Positions 21,506 to 32,091 of a DNA stretch of 64,000 nucleotides are shown here, piece after piece. The stretch lies in contig NZ_CP019420.1 of the NCBI RefSeq assembly GCF_001984215.1, forward strand, positions 4,774,001-4,838,000, written 5' to 3'. Position 1 is the stretch's first letter; every line of letters starts with the position of its first letter. The position numbers and the translations under genes are program-made. The notes below the pieces were generated by a model. That model had not been told where the DNA came from and made no database searches. It worked only from the letters and a program-made list of their open reading frames with translations. This DNA comes from Mycobacterium sp. MS1601 (GTDB lineage: Bacteria; Actinomycetota; Actinomycetes; Mycobacteriales; Mycobacteriaceae).

Positions 21506-22636
21506 ATGACCCGGGTCTTATTGGTAACCAATGACTTTCCACCGCGCCGCGGCGGTATCCAGTCCTACCTGGAGCAGCTGGTGCTGCGGCTGGCAGGCAC
21601 ACACGAGCTCACCGTCTACGCTCCGCAGTGGAAGGGGGCGCAGGAGTACGACGCCACCGTCGACTTCGAGGTGGTCCGCCACCCCGGAACTCTGATGATC
21701 CCCGAGCCGTCCGTCGACGCGCGCATGCGCAGGCTGATCCGCGACCGCGACATCGAGACGGTGTGGTTCGGTGCGGCGGCTCCGCTGGCGCTGCTGGCCC
21801 CGCGTGCCTGCGGCGCTGGAGCCGGCCGCATCATGGCGAGCACCCACGGCCATGAAGTCGGTTGGTCCATGCTCCCGGTGGCGCGCTCGGCGCTACGTCG
21901 GATCGGTGACGGCACCGACGTGGTGACCTTCGTCAGCCGCTACACCCGCGGGCGGTTCGCCTCCGCGTTCGGTCCGAACGCCGGTCTGGAGCACCTGCCG
22001 TCCGGTGTCGACACCGAGCGTTTCCGCCCGGATTCGGCGGCGCGAGAGGAGCTTCGGGCCAGATACCGCCTCGGCGGGCGGCCCACTGTGGTGTGCGTGT
22101 CGAGGCTGGTGCCGCGCAAGGGCCAGGACATGCTGATCCGGGCACTGCCCGCGATCCGGGAACGGGTGCCCGGTACGGCGCTGGTGATCGTCGGCGGTGG
22201 GCCCGATCTGGACCGGCTGCAGGGCCTTGCCGCCGAGTTCGACGTCAGCGATCACGTGGTGTTCACCAAGGGTGTGCCCGGCGACGAGCTGCCAGCTCAC
22301 TACGCCATGGCCGACGTGTTCGCCATGCCGTGTCGAACCCGGGGCGCGGGGCTGGACGTCGAAGGTCTCGGCATCGTGTTCCTGGAGGCGTCGGCCACCG
22401 GAATCCCGGTGGTGGCAGGGGATTCCGGGGGAGCCCCGGAGACCGTGCTGGACGGCCAGACCGGGCATGTGATCGACGGGCGCGACGGCGAGCAGCTTGT
22501 CGACACCCTCAGCCTGCTACTGGCACATCCCGAACGCGCCGCCACCATGGGCCGTCGCGGCCGGGAATGGGTGACAGCGCAGTGGCAGTGGGACACCATC
22601 GCGGCGCGCGCCGGCGCGCTACTTCAACCTTTCTGA
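21506..22636 (+). CDS. pimB: Phosphatidylinositol monomannoside mannosyltransferase PimB' (GT4)
   Basis: Adds the second mannose to phosphatidylinositol monomannoside from GDP-mannose at the inner face of the membrane, on the path to PIM, LM and LAM. The 376 residues have the GT-B fold of GT4 enzymes: [18 protein letters not shown] near the N-terminus, [24 protein letters not shown] (about 200-214) with the Arg/Lys that bind donor phosphate, GGGPD, and the [22 protein letters not shown]-x7-E loop. The ATG at 21506 lies 6 nt after the preceding stop with no obvious Shine-Dalgarno, suggesting coupling. Its 3' end overlaps the facing fadD15 by 13 bp. Confidence 0.95.
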   Translation: MTRVLLVTNDFPPRRGGIQSYLEQLVLRLAGTHELTVYAPQWKGAQEYDATVDFEVVRHPGTLMIPEPSVDARMRRLIRDRDIETVWFGAAAPLALLAPRACGAGAGRIMASTHGHEVGWSMLPVARSALRRIGDGTDVVTFVSRYTRGRFASAFGPNAGLEHLPSGVDTERFRPDSAAREELRARYRLGGRPTVVCVSRLVPRKGQDMLIRALPAIRERVPGTALVIVGGGPDLDRLQGLAAEFDVSDHVVFTKGVPGDELPAHYAMADVFAMPCRTRGAGLDVEGLGIVFLEASATGIPVVAGDSGGAPETVLDGQTGHVIDGRDGEQLVDTLSLLLAHPERAATMGRRGREWVTAQWQWDTIAARAGALLQPF

Positions 22637-24426
22637 TACAGCGCCTCGATGTCGCCGGCGAACTTCTCGGCGACCACCTTGCGCTTGACCTTCAAGGTCG
22701 GGGTGAGCTCACCGGTGTCCTCGGTGAAGTCGACGGGCAGGATGCGGAACTTGCGGATCTGCTCGGCGTGCGACACCGCGGTGTTGGCCTGCTTGACCGC
22801 GACGTCCACCTCGGCCACCAGATCCGGGTCCGTTGCCAGATCGGCGACGGTGGCGCTGGATTCCTTGCCGTTGCGCTGTTTCCAGCCTTCGAAGGCCTCC
22901 GGATCGATGGTGATCAACGCGCCGATGAACGGCTGGGCGTCGCCGACGGCCATGGCCTGGCTGATCAGCGGGTGCGCCCGCAGCTGGTCCTCGAGCACCG
23001 CGGGCGCGACGTTCTTGCCGCCGGCGGTGACGATGATTTCCTTTTTGCGGCCCACGATCTTGAGGAACCCGTCCGCGTCCACGTCGCCCAGATCACCGGT
23101 GTGGAACCAGCCGTCGGTGAAAGCTCCTGCGCTGGCCTCCTCGTTGCGCCAGTAGCCGTTGAACACCACCCCACCGCGCACCATCAGTTCGCCGTCGGAG
23201 GCGATCCGCATGCTGTTACCGGGCACCAGCTTGCCGACGGTGCCCACCTTCAGCGCACCCACCTGGTTGACGGTGATGGCGGCGCTGGTCTCGGTGAGGC
23301 CGTAGCCCTCGTAGATGGTCAGGCCCACACCACGGTAGAAGTGGCACAACCGAGCACCCAGAGGAGCGCCACCGGAGATCGACGCCCGGCAGTCGCCGCC
23401 GAGCGCGGCGCGCAACTTGCCGTAGACCAGCTTGTCGAACGCCGCGTGCTTGAGCTTCAGGAGAAGGCCGGGACCGGAGCCGTCCTGCGCTTCGCTCCAT
23501 TCGATCGCGGTTCGCGCGGCGATCGCGAAGATCTTGCCCTTGCCGTCGTTGGCGGCGTTCTGCTCGGCGGTGTTGTAGACCTTCTCGAACACCCGGGGCA
23601 CCGACACCACGATGGTGGGCTTGAACACCGAGAACATCGGCACCAGGTTCTTGATGTCACTGGTGAACCCGACGGTGACCAAATTGTGAAATCCGGCGAT
23701 GGTGATGGCCCGGGCCAGCACGTGCGCCAGCGGCAGGAACACCAGCAGTCGCTCGCCCTTCTGCAGCAGTGTTGGCAACGCGGCCTTGGCGCCGCGGATC
23801 TCGTGCAGCAGATTCGAATGTGTCAGCTGGCAGCCTTTGGGCCTGCCGGTGGTGCCCGAGGTGTAGATCAGCGTGGCGGGCGCGTCGGACCGCAGTGCCG
23901 ACACCCGCGCGTCCACCTCGGCGGGATCGACCGTCGTGCCGGCCTCGGCGAGCAGGTCGAGCGCGGCGGGCCCCGATCCGTCGATGGTCAGCACCTCACG
24001 TAGGTCAGGCAGTTCGGCGGTGAGTTCGGCAGCCAGTGCGGTATGCCCGTCGGTCTCGGCGAACAGCATCACCGCGCCGGAGTCGGTGAGCACCCAGCGC
24101 ACCTGCTCCGCCGAGGAGGTCTCGTAGATCGGCACGGTCAGCGCCCCCACGCTCAGGATGGCCAGGTCCAGGATGGCCCACTCGTAGCGGGTGGCGCTCA
24201 GGATCGCCACCCGGTCGCCGGGCGTCACGCCCTTGGCGATCAGGCCCCGCGCGGCGGCGCGGATCTGTGCGGCAGCCTCCGCGCAGGTGACGTCGATCCA
24301 TGCACCGTTGACAAGGCGCTGGTAGATGACGTGGTTGGGGTCATTGCGCTCGTGCTCGTACACAGCGGCGGCGACGTTGTCGTGCTCATCCACTGAAAAC
24401 GATGCAGGAACAGTCAACTCACGCAA
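22624..24426 (-). CDS. fadD15: Long-chain fatty acyl-CoA synthetase FadD15
   Basis: ANL-superfamily ligase that activates long-chain fatty acids to acyl-CoA through an acyl-adenylate. The TTG at 24426 has a strong AGGAAAGGG before it and yields 600 residues, the length remembered for M. tuberculosis FadD15. A longer frame beginning at 24495 adds a segment that is probably not translated. Motifs: [12 protein letters not shown] (AMP binding), [30 protein letters not shown] and the hinge [17 protein letters not shown]. The C-terminal Lys in TPTLKVKRK is the usual adenylation lysine. Divergent from the SRPBCC-ArsA operon. Confidence 0.95.
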   Translation of the reverse strand: MRELTVPASFSVDEHDNVAAAVYEHERNDPNHVIYQRLVNGAWIDVTCAEAAAQIRAAARGLIAKGVTPGDRVAILSATRYEWAILDLAILSVGALTVPIYETSSAEQVRWVLTDSGAVMLFAETDGHTALAAELTAELPDLREVLTIDGSGPAALDLLAEAGTTVDPAEVDARVSALRSDAPATLIYTSGTTGRPKGCQLTHSNLLHEIRGAKAALPTLLQKGERLLVFLPLAHVLARAITIAGFHNLVTVGFTSDIKNLVPMFSVFKPTIVVSVPRVFEKVYNTAEQNAANDGKGKIFAIAARTAIEWSEAQDGSGPGLLLKLKHAAFDKLVYGKLRAALGGDCRASISGGAPLGARLCHFYRGVGLTIYEGYGLTETSAAITVNQVGALKVGTVGKLVPGNSMRIASDGELMVRGGVVFNGYWRNEEASAGAFTDGWFHTGDLGDVDADGFLKIVGRKKEIIVTAGGKNVAPAVLEDQLRAHPLISQAMAVGDAQPFIGALITIDPEAFEGWKQRNGKESSATVADLATDPDLVAEVDVAVKQANTAVSHAEQIRKFRILPVDFTEDTGELTPTLKVKRKVVAEKFAGDIEALYQKG

Positions 24427-24549
24427 TGGTCGGCCCTTTCCTCGAAAACCGTTGACATGAGCGTAGTCGCTGTCCAGAGCCACGTGTGACTCCATTCACT
24501 TCCGGGGACCTCCTACAGCATCCGTCCGTCGGTATGTGAAGCTGAGGCA

Positions 24550-24942
24550 ATGAACAGCATCCAGGTGGCCGACGAGACGTTCGTGGCCGCCGACGGGGCC
24601 ACGGTGGGTGCCATGGTCGCCGACCCGGCGCGCTGGCGGCGCTGGTGGCCGGACCTGCTGCTCGAAGTGGTCGAGGACCGCGGCGACAAGGGGGTGCGCT
24701 GGACGGTGGCCGGTCCGGTGACCGGCACCATGGAGGTCTGGCTGCAACCGGTGCTCGACGGTGTGAAACTGCACTACTTCCTGCACGCCGAGCCCGCCGG
24801 GGTGGCGGCGTGGCAGCTGGCCAAACTCAACCTCGCCAAACTGACGCATCAGCGCCGGGTGGCGGGTAAACGGATGGCGTTCGAAGTGAAGGCCGAGGTG
24901 GAGCGCAACCGCCCGGTCGGAGTGGCTCCGCAGCCTCGATAG
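24550..24942 (+). CDS. SRPBCC (START-like) domain protein, Rv2186-like
   Basis: Small 130-residue protein resembling a polyketide cyclase/SRPBCC fold: N-terminal beta strand and helix with VADPARWRRWWPDL, where members of the fold often cap a hydrophobic cavity. A central antiparallel sheet (VRWTVAGPVTGTMEVWLQPVLDG region) and a C-terminal amphipathic helix with basic residues follow. Likely binds a hydrophobic ligand; the ligand is unknown. The ATG at 24550 follows CTGAGG. It opens a plus-strand run that continues with a second SRPBCC protein, an ArsA-like ATPase, a Cys-motif protein and an acyltransferase. Confidence 0.85.
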   Translation: MNSIQVADETFVAADGATVGAMVADPARWRRWWPDLLLEVVEDRGDKGVRWTVAGPVTGTMEVWLQPVLDGVKLHYFLHAEPAGVAAWQLAKLNLAKLTHQRRVAGKRMAFEVKAEVERNRPVGVAPQPR

Positions 24943-24967
24943 CGGGCAGCCGAATCGACCGGAAGGG

Positions 24968-24973
24968 TAGCGT
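24968..24973 (+). promoter_or_regulatory. Possible -10 element before the second SRPBCC gene
   Basis: TAGCGT (TANNNT) lies in the 90-bp gap after the first SRPBCC gene, about 60 bp before the TTG start at 25033. No clear -35. Confidence 0.3.
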
Positions 24974-25032
24974 TCTGTTCTGAGGCGAGGCTCGATGTAG
25001 GCAGAAGCTCGACGAGGTAGGACGGGATTCAG

Positions 25033-25467
25033 TTGGCGGACAAGACGGCGCAGACCATCTACATCGATGCCGACCCGGAAACGGTGATGGACGTGATCGC
25101 CGACATCGGTTCCTACCCGGACTGGGTCAAGGAGTACAAGGACACCGAGGTTCTCGAATCCGACGACGACGGCTACCCGCGCAAGGCGCGACTGGTGCTC
25201 GACGCCGCGGTGCTCAAGGACACCATGGTGCTGGAGTACGAATGGCCCACCGACCGGCGCTCGGTGCGGTGGTGGCTGGCCTCCAGCACGCTACTCAAGG
25301 CGCTTGACGGTGCGTATCACTTGCAGCCCAAAGGATCCGGCACCGACGTGACCTACGAGCTGTCGGTGGATCTGATGATCCCCATGATCGGGTTGCTCAA
25401 GCGCAAAGCCGAGAAGCGACTCACCGACACCGCATTGAAAGACCTGAAGAATCGAGTCGAGGGCTGA
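25033..25467 (+). CDS. SRPBCC domain protein, TB16.3 (Rv2185) family
   Basis: The 144 residues match the M. tuberculosis 16.3-kDa protein in length and sequence as remembered. Starts TTG (VADKTAQTIYIDADPE by analogy), with AGGACGG upstream. The SRPBCC fold is indicated by VMDVIADIGSYPDWVKEYK, the helix over the ligand cavity, the sheet segments around YEWPTDRRSVRWWLA, and a C-terminal helix with MIGLLKRKAEKRLTDTALKDL. Likely a hydrophobic-ligand binder. Its stop TGA at 25465-25467 overlaps a CTG that is the probable start of the ArsA-like gene. Confidence 0.9.
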   Translation: MADKTAQTIYIDADPETVMDVIADIGSYPDWVKEYKDTEVLESDDDGYPRKARLVLDAAVLKDTMVLEYEWPTDRRSVRWWLASSTLLKALDGAYHLQPKGSGTDVTYELSVDLMIPMIGLLKRKAEKRLTDTALKDLKNRVEG

Positions 25468-26702
25468 AAGAGTCCAGTACCCGGATCAGCCTGTTCGTCG
25501 GCAAGGGCGGGGTGGGCAAGTCGACGCTGGCCGCGGCCACCGCCGTGCGCGACGCCAGGGCCGGGCAGCGGGTGCTGGTGGTCTCGACCGATCAGGCGCA
25601 TTCCCTGGGTGACGTCCTGGCCGTGCCGGTGCCGCCCACCGGCGAGCGGGATCCGGTGCGGGTGTTCTCCGACGAGGGCGGTGGCTCGCTGGATGCGCTG
25701 GCGCTGGACACCTTGGCGCTGTTGGCCGCCCGCTGGCGGGACGTGGCCACCCCCTTGGCGCAGCGGTTTCCCGATTCGGAGTTGGGAATGGTTGCCCCCG
25801 AAGAACTCTCGACACTACCCGGCATCCAGGAGGTGCTCGGCCTGCACGAGGTGGGTGAACTCGCCGAATCGGGCAACTGGGACCACCTGGTGGTGGACTG
25901 CGCTTCCACCGCCGACGCACTGCGCATGCTCACCCTGCCCGCGACGTTCGGGCTGTACCTGGAGCGGGCCTGGCCCCGCCATCGCCGCCTCAGCATGGCC
26001 GATTCCGGTCCGTCGGCGGTGGTGGTCGAGTTGATCGAGCGCATCACCGCCGGGGTTGAGCGTCTGGGCGCACTGCTCACCGACCCCGACGCGGTGAGTG
26101 CCCACCTGGTGCTGACGCCCGAGCGGGTGGTGGCCGCCGAGGCGGTGCGCACCCTGGGATCGCTGGCCCTGATGGGGGTGCGCGTTGCCGAGCTGATCGT
26201 CAATCAGGTTTTGGTGCAGGATGATTCGTACGAGTATCGCAATCTTCCCGAGCACCCGGCATTCGACTGGTATGCCGAACGCATCGGTGAGCAGCAGGTG
26301 GTCCTCGAGGAGTTGAGCGCGAACACCGGCGAGATCGCCCTGGTGCTCACTCCGCATCTGCCGGGTGAGCCCATCGGCCCGAAGGCGCTCGGGGAGTTGC
26401 TCGAGATGGCCCGCCGACGTGGGGGAGCGCCGCCGCCGGGCCCGCTGCGTCCCGTCGTCGACCTGGAATCGGGATCGGGGCTGGGATCGGTGTACCGGAT
26501 GCGGCTAGAGTTGCCGCAGATCGACACCGGCTCGCTGACACTGGGCCGCGTCGATGACGACCTGATCATCGGCGTGGGTGGGATGCGCCGCCGGGTCCGG
26601 CTGGCATCCGTCCTGCGGCGGTGCATTGTCATGGATGCGCAATTGCGGGGTACAGAGCTGACTGTGCGTTTTCGACCGAATCCGGAGGTGTGGCCGGCAT
26701 GA
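25464..26702 (+). CDS. ArsA/Get3-like ATPase (Rv2184-like)
   Basis: P-loop ATPase of the ArsA/Get3 type, ATP-dependent handler of metals or hydrophobic substrates; its client here is unknown. The deviant Walker A GKGGVGKST lies at 13-21 only if translation begins upstream of the first canonical GTG (25512), which would cut the motif. The only in-frame start-like codon nearby is CTG at 25464, overlapping the TB16.3 stop as CTGA. From there the protein is 412 residues. Also seen: VVSTDQAHSLGDVL (Switch I type), VVDCASTADALRMLTLP (Switch II type) and a C-terminal small domain ending RFRPNPEVWPA. Overlaps the next gene by ATGA. Confidence 0.88.
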   Translation: MKESSTRISLFVGKGGVGKSTLAAATAVRDARAGQRVLVVSTDQAHSLGDVLAVPVPPTGERDPVRVFSDEGGGSLDALALDTLALLAARWRDVATPLAQRFPDSELGMVAPEELSTLPGIQEVLGLHEVGELAESGNWDHLVVDCASTADALRMLTLPATFGLYLERAWPRHRRLSMADSGPSAVVVELIERITAGVERLGALLTDPDAVSAHLVLTPERVVAAEAVRTLGSLALMGVRVAELIVNQVLVQDDSYEYRNLPEHPAFDWYAERIGEQQVVLEELSANTGEIALVLTPHLPGEPIGPKALGELLEMARRRGGAPPPGPLRPVVDLESGSGLGSVYRMRLELPQIDTGSLTLGRVDDDLIIGVGGMRRRVRLASVLRRCIVMDAQLRGTELTVRFRPNPEVWPA

Positions 26703-27085
26703 ACCCCAAGGGGCACGCCGACCTCGGCCCCGAACTGCGTCAGCTGGCCCAGGCCATCCTCGACCGCATCGATCCCGCTGTGCGTACCGCGGCCATGCTG
26801 GCCGCCGCTCGCGCCGGCGAGGGGCCGGGACGCTGCCAGCAGGTCTGGTGTCCGGTGTGCGCGCTGGCTGCGCTGGTCACCGGCGAGGAGCATCCGCTGC
26901 TGACGGTGATCTCCGAGCACAGCGTCTCGCTGCTGGCGGTGGTGCGGGCGCTGCTCGACGACGGCACCGCCCCCGCGCCACCAACCGGGCCGCCGGAATC
27001 ACCGAAGCCACCCGAACCGCCGGAGGGTTCGACGCCGACGGGCACGGGGCGTTACCAGTCGATCCCGATCAACGTCGAAGAGTGA
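26699..27085 (+). CDS. Small protein with C-x4-CPVC motif (Rv2183-like)
   Basis: Unrecognised 128-residue protein. An N-terminal helical segment (LRQLAQAILDRIDPAVRTAAMLAAA) leads to Cys46, Cys51 and Cys54 in CQQVWCPVC, which could hold zinc or a cluster, then a second helix and a Pro/Thr-rich tail of about 40 residues. The ATG at 26699 overlaps the ArsA-like stop (ATGA), so the two are probably made together and may act as partners. A start farther upstream in the same frame would run inside the ATPase gene and is not favoured. Confidence 0.82.
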   Translation: MNPKGHADLGPELRQLAQAILDRIDPAVRTAAMLAAARAGEGPGRCQQVWCPVCALAALVTGEEHPLLTVISEHSVSLLAVVRALLDDGTAPAPPTGPPESPKPPEPPEGSTPTGTGRYQSIPINVEE

Positions 27086-27151
27086 CCGCTGGAAAAAGAT
27101 GAGTAAAGTTGGCGCGAAGCGCCATCTGGTGCGACGGCGGTGGGAGGGCCC

Positions 27152-27877
27152 ATGTTTTTCTGGTTCTACAAGTACATCTTGATGGGCCCGTTGCTGAAGT
27201 TGCTGGGTCGGCCGAAAGTCACAGGGCTGGAGTATGTTCCGTCGTCGGGTGCCGTCATCCTGGCGAGCAACCACCTGGCCGTCGCCGACAGCTTCTACCT
27301 TCCGCTGGTGCTGCGCAGGCGCATCACCTTCCTGGCCAAGGCCGAGTACTTCACCGGCACGGGCGTCAAGGGCAAGCTGACCAAGTTCTTCTACTCGTCC
27401 ACCGGCCAGGTGCCCATCGACCGCACCGACGCCGACTCGGCGCAGGCCGCGCTGACCACCGCCCAGCGGATTCTCGCGAAGGGCAAGTTGCTGGGGATGT
27501 ATCCCGAGGGCACCCGCTCGCCGGACGGTCGGCTCTACAAGGGCAAGACCGGCCTGGCCCGCGTGGCGCTGGAAAGCGGCATCCCGGTGATTCCCGTCGC
27601 GATGATCGGAACCGACGTCGTGAACCCTCCCGGCAGCAAGATGTGGCATTTCGGCCGTGTCGAGGTGCGCTTCGGCAAGCCGATGGACTTCTCCCGCTTC
27701 GAGGGGTTGGCCGGCAACCGCTTCATCGAGCGTGCCGTCATCGACGAGGTGATGTACGAGCTGATGCAGCTGTCCGGTCAGGAGTACGTCGACATCTACG
27801 CAGCCAGCCTCAAAGAGGGTGCAGCGCCTGCGACTCCGGCGCCGGGCTCGCGGCTTCCGGAGAGCGCGGCCGGCTGA
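27152..27877 (+). CDS. 1-acylglycerol-3-phosphate O-acyltransferase (PlsC family, Rv2182-like)
   Basis: Membrane acyltransferase that adds a fatty acid to lysophosphatidic acid in phospholipid synthesis; I recall the M. tuberculosis homologue being called PlsM. The ATG at 27152, with GGTGGGAGG just before it, gives 241 residues. Family motifs: NHLAVAD at 40-46 (HX4D with His41/Asp46), the glycine/Arg region [20 protein letters not shown] at 117-127 and [11 protein letters not shown] short amphipathic N-terminal segment ([10 protein letters not shown]) probably binds the membrane. Last gene of the SRPBCC-ArsA run; its 3' end overlaps the facing mannosyltransferase gene by 68 bp. Confidence 0.93.
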   Translation: MFFWFYKYILMGPLLKLLGRPKVTGLEYVPSSGAVILASNHLAVADSFYLPLVLRRRITFLAKAEYFTGTGVKGKLTKFFYSSTGQVPIDRTDADSAQAALTTAQRILAKGKLLGMYPEGTRSPDGRLYKGKTGLARVALESGIPVIPVAMIGTDVVNPPGSKMWHFGRVEVRFGKPMDFSRFEGLAGNRFIERAVIDEVMYELMQLSGQEYVDIYAASLKEGAAPATPAPGSRLPESAAG

Positions 27878-29096
27878 CCTTCTGGGTCACCACCACACCC
27901 ACTGTCACGATGACGGCCAGCGCCCACCAGACGTAGGACCCGCCCAGCAGCTGACGCCACCAGGATGCGTCGGCCTCGCGGTGTTCGGGCAACAGTTCGA
28001 TGGGTGTCCACACCAGCAGAGCGATCCCCGCCAGGGTCGCCGCGGCCAGCGCGACGCTGCGCCGGCGCCAGGCCGCCACGGCCAACACGATCAGGGTCGG
28101 CAGTGTCCACACCCAGTGGTGCGACCAGGACACCGGGGACACCACCAGGCCGAACAGAGCGATGCACGTCAGCGCCAGCACCGGTTCGTCGGCCCGAAGC
28201 ACCCGACGGCCTGCCCAGACAGCCAGTGCCAGTGCGGCAAGGCAGGCGGCCGTCCACAGCGCGAAGTGCACTGTCTCGCTGTACTCCTCGCGGGCCAACA
28301 GCGCGGCGATGTTCTGGTTGGTGTTCAGCGTCGAGTTGCCGATGCGGTCGGTGTCGCGCAGTGTCGTCGTCCAGTACTCCCAGGAATCCCGCCACGCCAA
28401 GACGCATCCGAGCACTGTTGCCGCCACGAACGTCGCGATGGCGACCACCGCGGCTCGGCCGTCGCGGCGGAGCGCCAGGTACACCAGGAACACCGCGGGG
28501 GTGAGCTTCAACGCGATGGCCAGTCCCAGCAGCAAACCCCTGGGCCAGGGCGTGCGTCGCGGCACCAGGTCGGCGATCACCAACGTCATCAGCACGACAT
28601 TGATCTGACCGAACTCGAAGTTGGCCCGCAGCGGTTCGAGGTGGCTGACCGCCAATGCCACCGCGGCCATCGCGACGAAGGTGCGGCGCACCCAGGTGCG
28701 ATCGGGGCCGTCGGCCCAGAAGTCGAGCCGATTGAGCACGATGACCGTCGACACCACCAGTAGCACCAGGGTGATCAGCGTCATGACGGCGCTGGCTGCC
28801 GGCAGCGGCAGCCACGCGAACGGCGCGAACACCACCGCCGACAGCGGGGGGTAGGTGAACGGCAGATCGATGCCACCAAGAGTGTGGAAGGTCGCGCCGT
28901 CGGCATACAGCGGCTGGCCGTCCAGCCAGGCCCGTCCACCCATCCGGTAGACGTCGATGTCGATCCGGTAGGGAGTGTGGCCGAGCAGTTGCCAGGCGAC
29001 GTATCCGAAACCGGCCAGAGTCAGTACCTGGAACAGCCGCCAGAGCACCGCCTCTGCGCCCTCACTGCCCCCGCTGGGCCACCGCCTGATACTCAT
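27810..29096 (-). CDS. mptC: GT-C alpha-1,2-mannosyltransferase (Rv2181/MptC-like)
   Basis: Polyprenyl-phosphomannose-dependent mannosyltransferase of the GT87/DUF2029 family; the M. tuberculosis homologue Rv2181 adds alpha-1,2 mannose branches to lipomannan and LAM. The 428 residues show about ten membrane helices. The first outer loop contains the acidic pair Asp46/Asp48 in [10 protein letters not shown] (GT-C catalytic type), and [18 protein letters not shown] and SWSHHW motifs typical of the family follow. The start ATG at 29096 is 10 nt after a TAGGCT hexamer, so a near-leaderless transcript is possible. Convergent 68-bp overlap with the acyltransferase gene. Confidence 0.88.
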   Translation of the reverse strand: MSIRRWPSGGSEGAEAVLWRLFQVLTLAGFGYVAWQLLGHTPYRIDIDVYRMGGRAWLDGQPLYADGATFHTLGGIDLPFTYPPLSAVVFAPFAWLPLPAASAVMTLITLVLLVVSTVIVLNRLDFWADGPDRTWVRRTFVAMAAVALAVSHLEPLRANFEFGQINVVLMTLVIADLVPRRTPWPRGLLLGLAIALKLTPAVFLVYLALRRDGRAAVVAIATFVAATVLGCVLAWRDSWEYWTTTLRDTDRIGNSTLNTNQNIAALLAREEYSETVHFALWTAACLAALALAVWAGRRVLRADEPVLALTCIALFGLVVSPVSWSHHWVWTLPTLIVLAVAAWRRRSVALAAATLAGIALLVWTPIELLPEHREADASWWRQLLGGSYVWWALAVIVTVGVVVTQKVSRPRSPEAASPAPESQALHPL

Positions 29097-29190
29097 CTCA
29101 GGCGACAGCCTATCGGGGTCCGGCCTGCCTGTGGCGTACCGCCGGGGTGGGGCGGGGCCGTTTCGGCACCACTTTTGGTGCAGGTGAGCG

Positions 29191-29196
29191 TAAGTT
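29191..29196 (+). promoter_or_regulatory. -10 element, near-leaderless promoter for the Rv2180-like gene
   Basis: TAAGTT lies 8 nt before GTG at 29205. This supports 29205 over GTG 29184 as the start, and a transcript with no leader or one of about 1 nt. Confidence 0.45.
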
Positions 29197-29204
29197 CACA
29201 GCAC

Positions 29205-30125
29205 GTGCCCGACGACTGGAAGTTCGATTTGGACCTGGTGCCGCAGATCCCGGCCGGCCGGGTTCCCCTCATGTGGTGCCTGATCGCCTTTCTGGCGACT
29301 TTCCTGGTCACCCGGACCATCGTTCGCTACATCCGCGCGACGGCGGGCAGTGACAAGCCGAAGAAGTGGTGGCAGCCTCGCAACATCTCCGGCAGTGGCG
29401 GCACCCACATCCACCACGTGGTGATCGGCGTGGTGCTGGTGATGATCTCCGGCGTCACCATGGTGACGCTGGCCGTCGACGGGGGAGTTCGCGAATTCAC
29501 CGCTGCGGCAATACTTTTCGGTATCGGAGCGGCGTTGGTGCTCGATGAGTTCGCGCTCATCCTGCATCTGCAGGACGTGTACTGGGCCGAGGACGGCCGT
29601 ACGTCGGTGGATGCGGTGTTCGTGGCGGTCGCGGTGGCCGGCCTGCTGATCCTCGGCTTCAACCCGCTGTCGTTCTTCGACATCACCATCTGGCGCGAGG
29701 ACGACTCGTTGGCCTCGCGCGCGCTGGTGATCGGCGGTGCCGTCTACACCCTGGCGATGGCGGTGATCGTGCTGCTCAAGGGCAAGGTGTGGACCGGGCT
29801 GATCGGCATGTTCTTCAACCCGCTGCTGATCGTCGGTGCCATCCGGCTCTCGCGCCCGCATGCGCCGTGGGCTCGGTGGCGCTACACCACCAGACCGAAG
29901 AAGATGCACCGCGCGCTGGAGCGGGAGCGGTACATGCGCCGCCCGGTGGTGCAGGCCAAGCTGTGGCTGCAGGACGCCATCGCCGGTATGCCGCACTTCC
30001 CCGACGACGCCGCGGTGGACGCCCAGCTGGACCGCGAGATCCACGCCGCGGCACCACCGCCGTCGCTGCGGCAGGAGGCCGAAGAGGCGCACAGAGCCGA
30101 ATCGGCGATCCAGGCCGCTGGATAG
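29205..30125 (+). CDS. Polytopic membrane protein (Rv2180-like)
   Basis: Function unknown. From GTG 29205 the protein has 306 residues; GTG 29184 would add seven. About seven hydrophobic helices are visible between residues 22 and 225. The region after the first helix contains the conserved-looking GGTHIHHVVIG, a histidine cluster that could bind metal. Another helix has VLDEFALILHLQDVYWAEDGR with acidic residues, so a metal-dependent membrane enzyme is conceivable, though this is speculation. The C-terminal 80 residues are hydrophilic and basic, then acidic. Its TAG stop forms the first three bases of the -10 element for the next gene. Confidence 0.82.
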   Translation: MPDDWKFDLDLVPQIPAGRVPLMWCLIAFLATFLVTRTIVRYIRATAGSDKPKKWWQPRNISGSGGTHIHHVVIGVVLVMISGVTMVTLAVDGGVREFTAAAILFGIGAALVLDEFALILHLQDVYWAEDGRTSVDAVFVAVAVAGLLILGFNPLSFFDITIWREDDSLASRALVIGGAVYTLAMAVIVLLKGKVWTGLIGMFFNPLLIVGAIRLSRPHAPWARWRYTTRPKKMHRALERERYMRRPVVQAKLWLQDAIAGMPHFPDDAAVDAQLDREIHAAAPPPSLRQEAEEAHRAESAIQAAG

Positions 30126-30128
30126 GGT
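30123..30128 (+). promoter_or_regulatory. -10 element of a leaderless promoter for the RNase AS gene
   Basis: TAGGGT followed by GCTCGG and GTG at 30135. The first three bases are also the stop codon of the upstream gene. Confidence 0.6.
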
Positions 30129-30134
30129 GCTCGG

Positions 30135-32064
<1,930 letters not shown>

Positions 32065-32091
32065 CCGAGGCGGCGACGGAGCAGGCCTGAC

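Noticed and set aside
22093..24003. 636-codon plus-strand open frame overlapping pimB and antisense to fadD15
   Set aside because: No motifs, and both overlapped genes are complete on their own strand and frame.
27110..27124. Small hairpin TGGCGC-GAA-GCGCCA before the acyltransferase
   Set aside because: Six base pairs, expected by chance in GC-rich DNA; no T-tract and it lies within a cotranscribed run.
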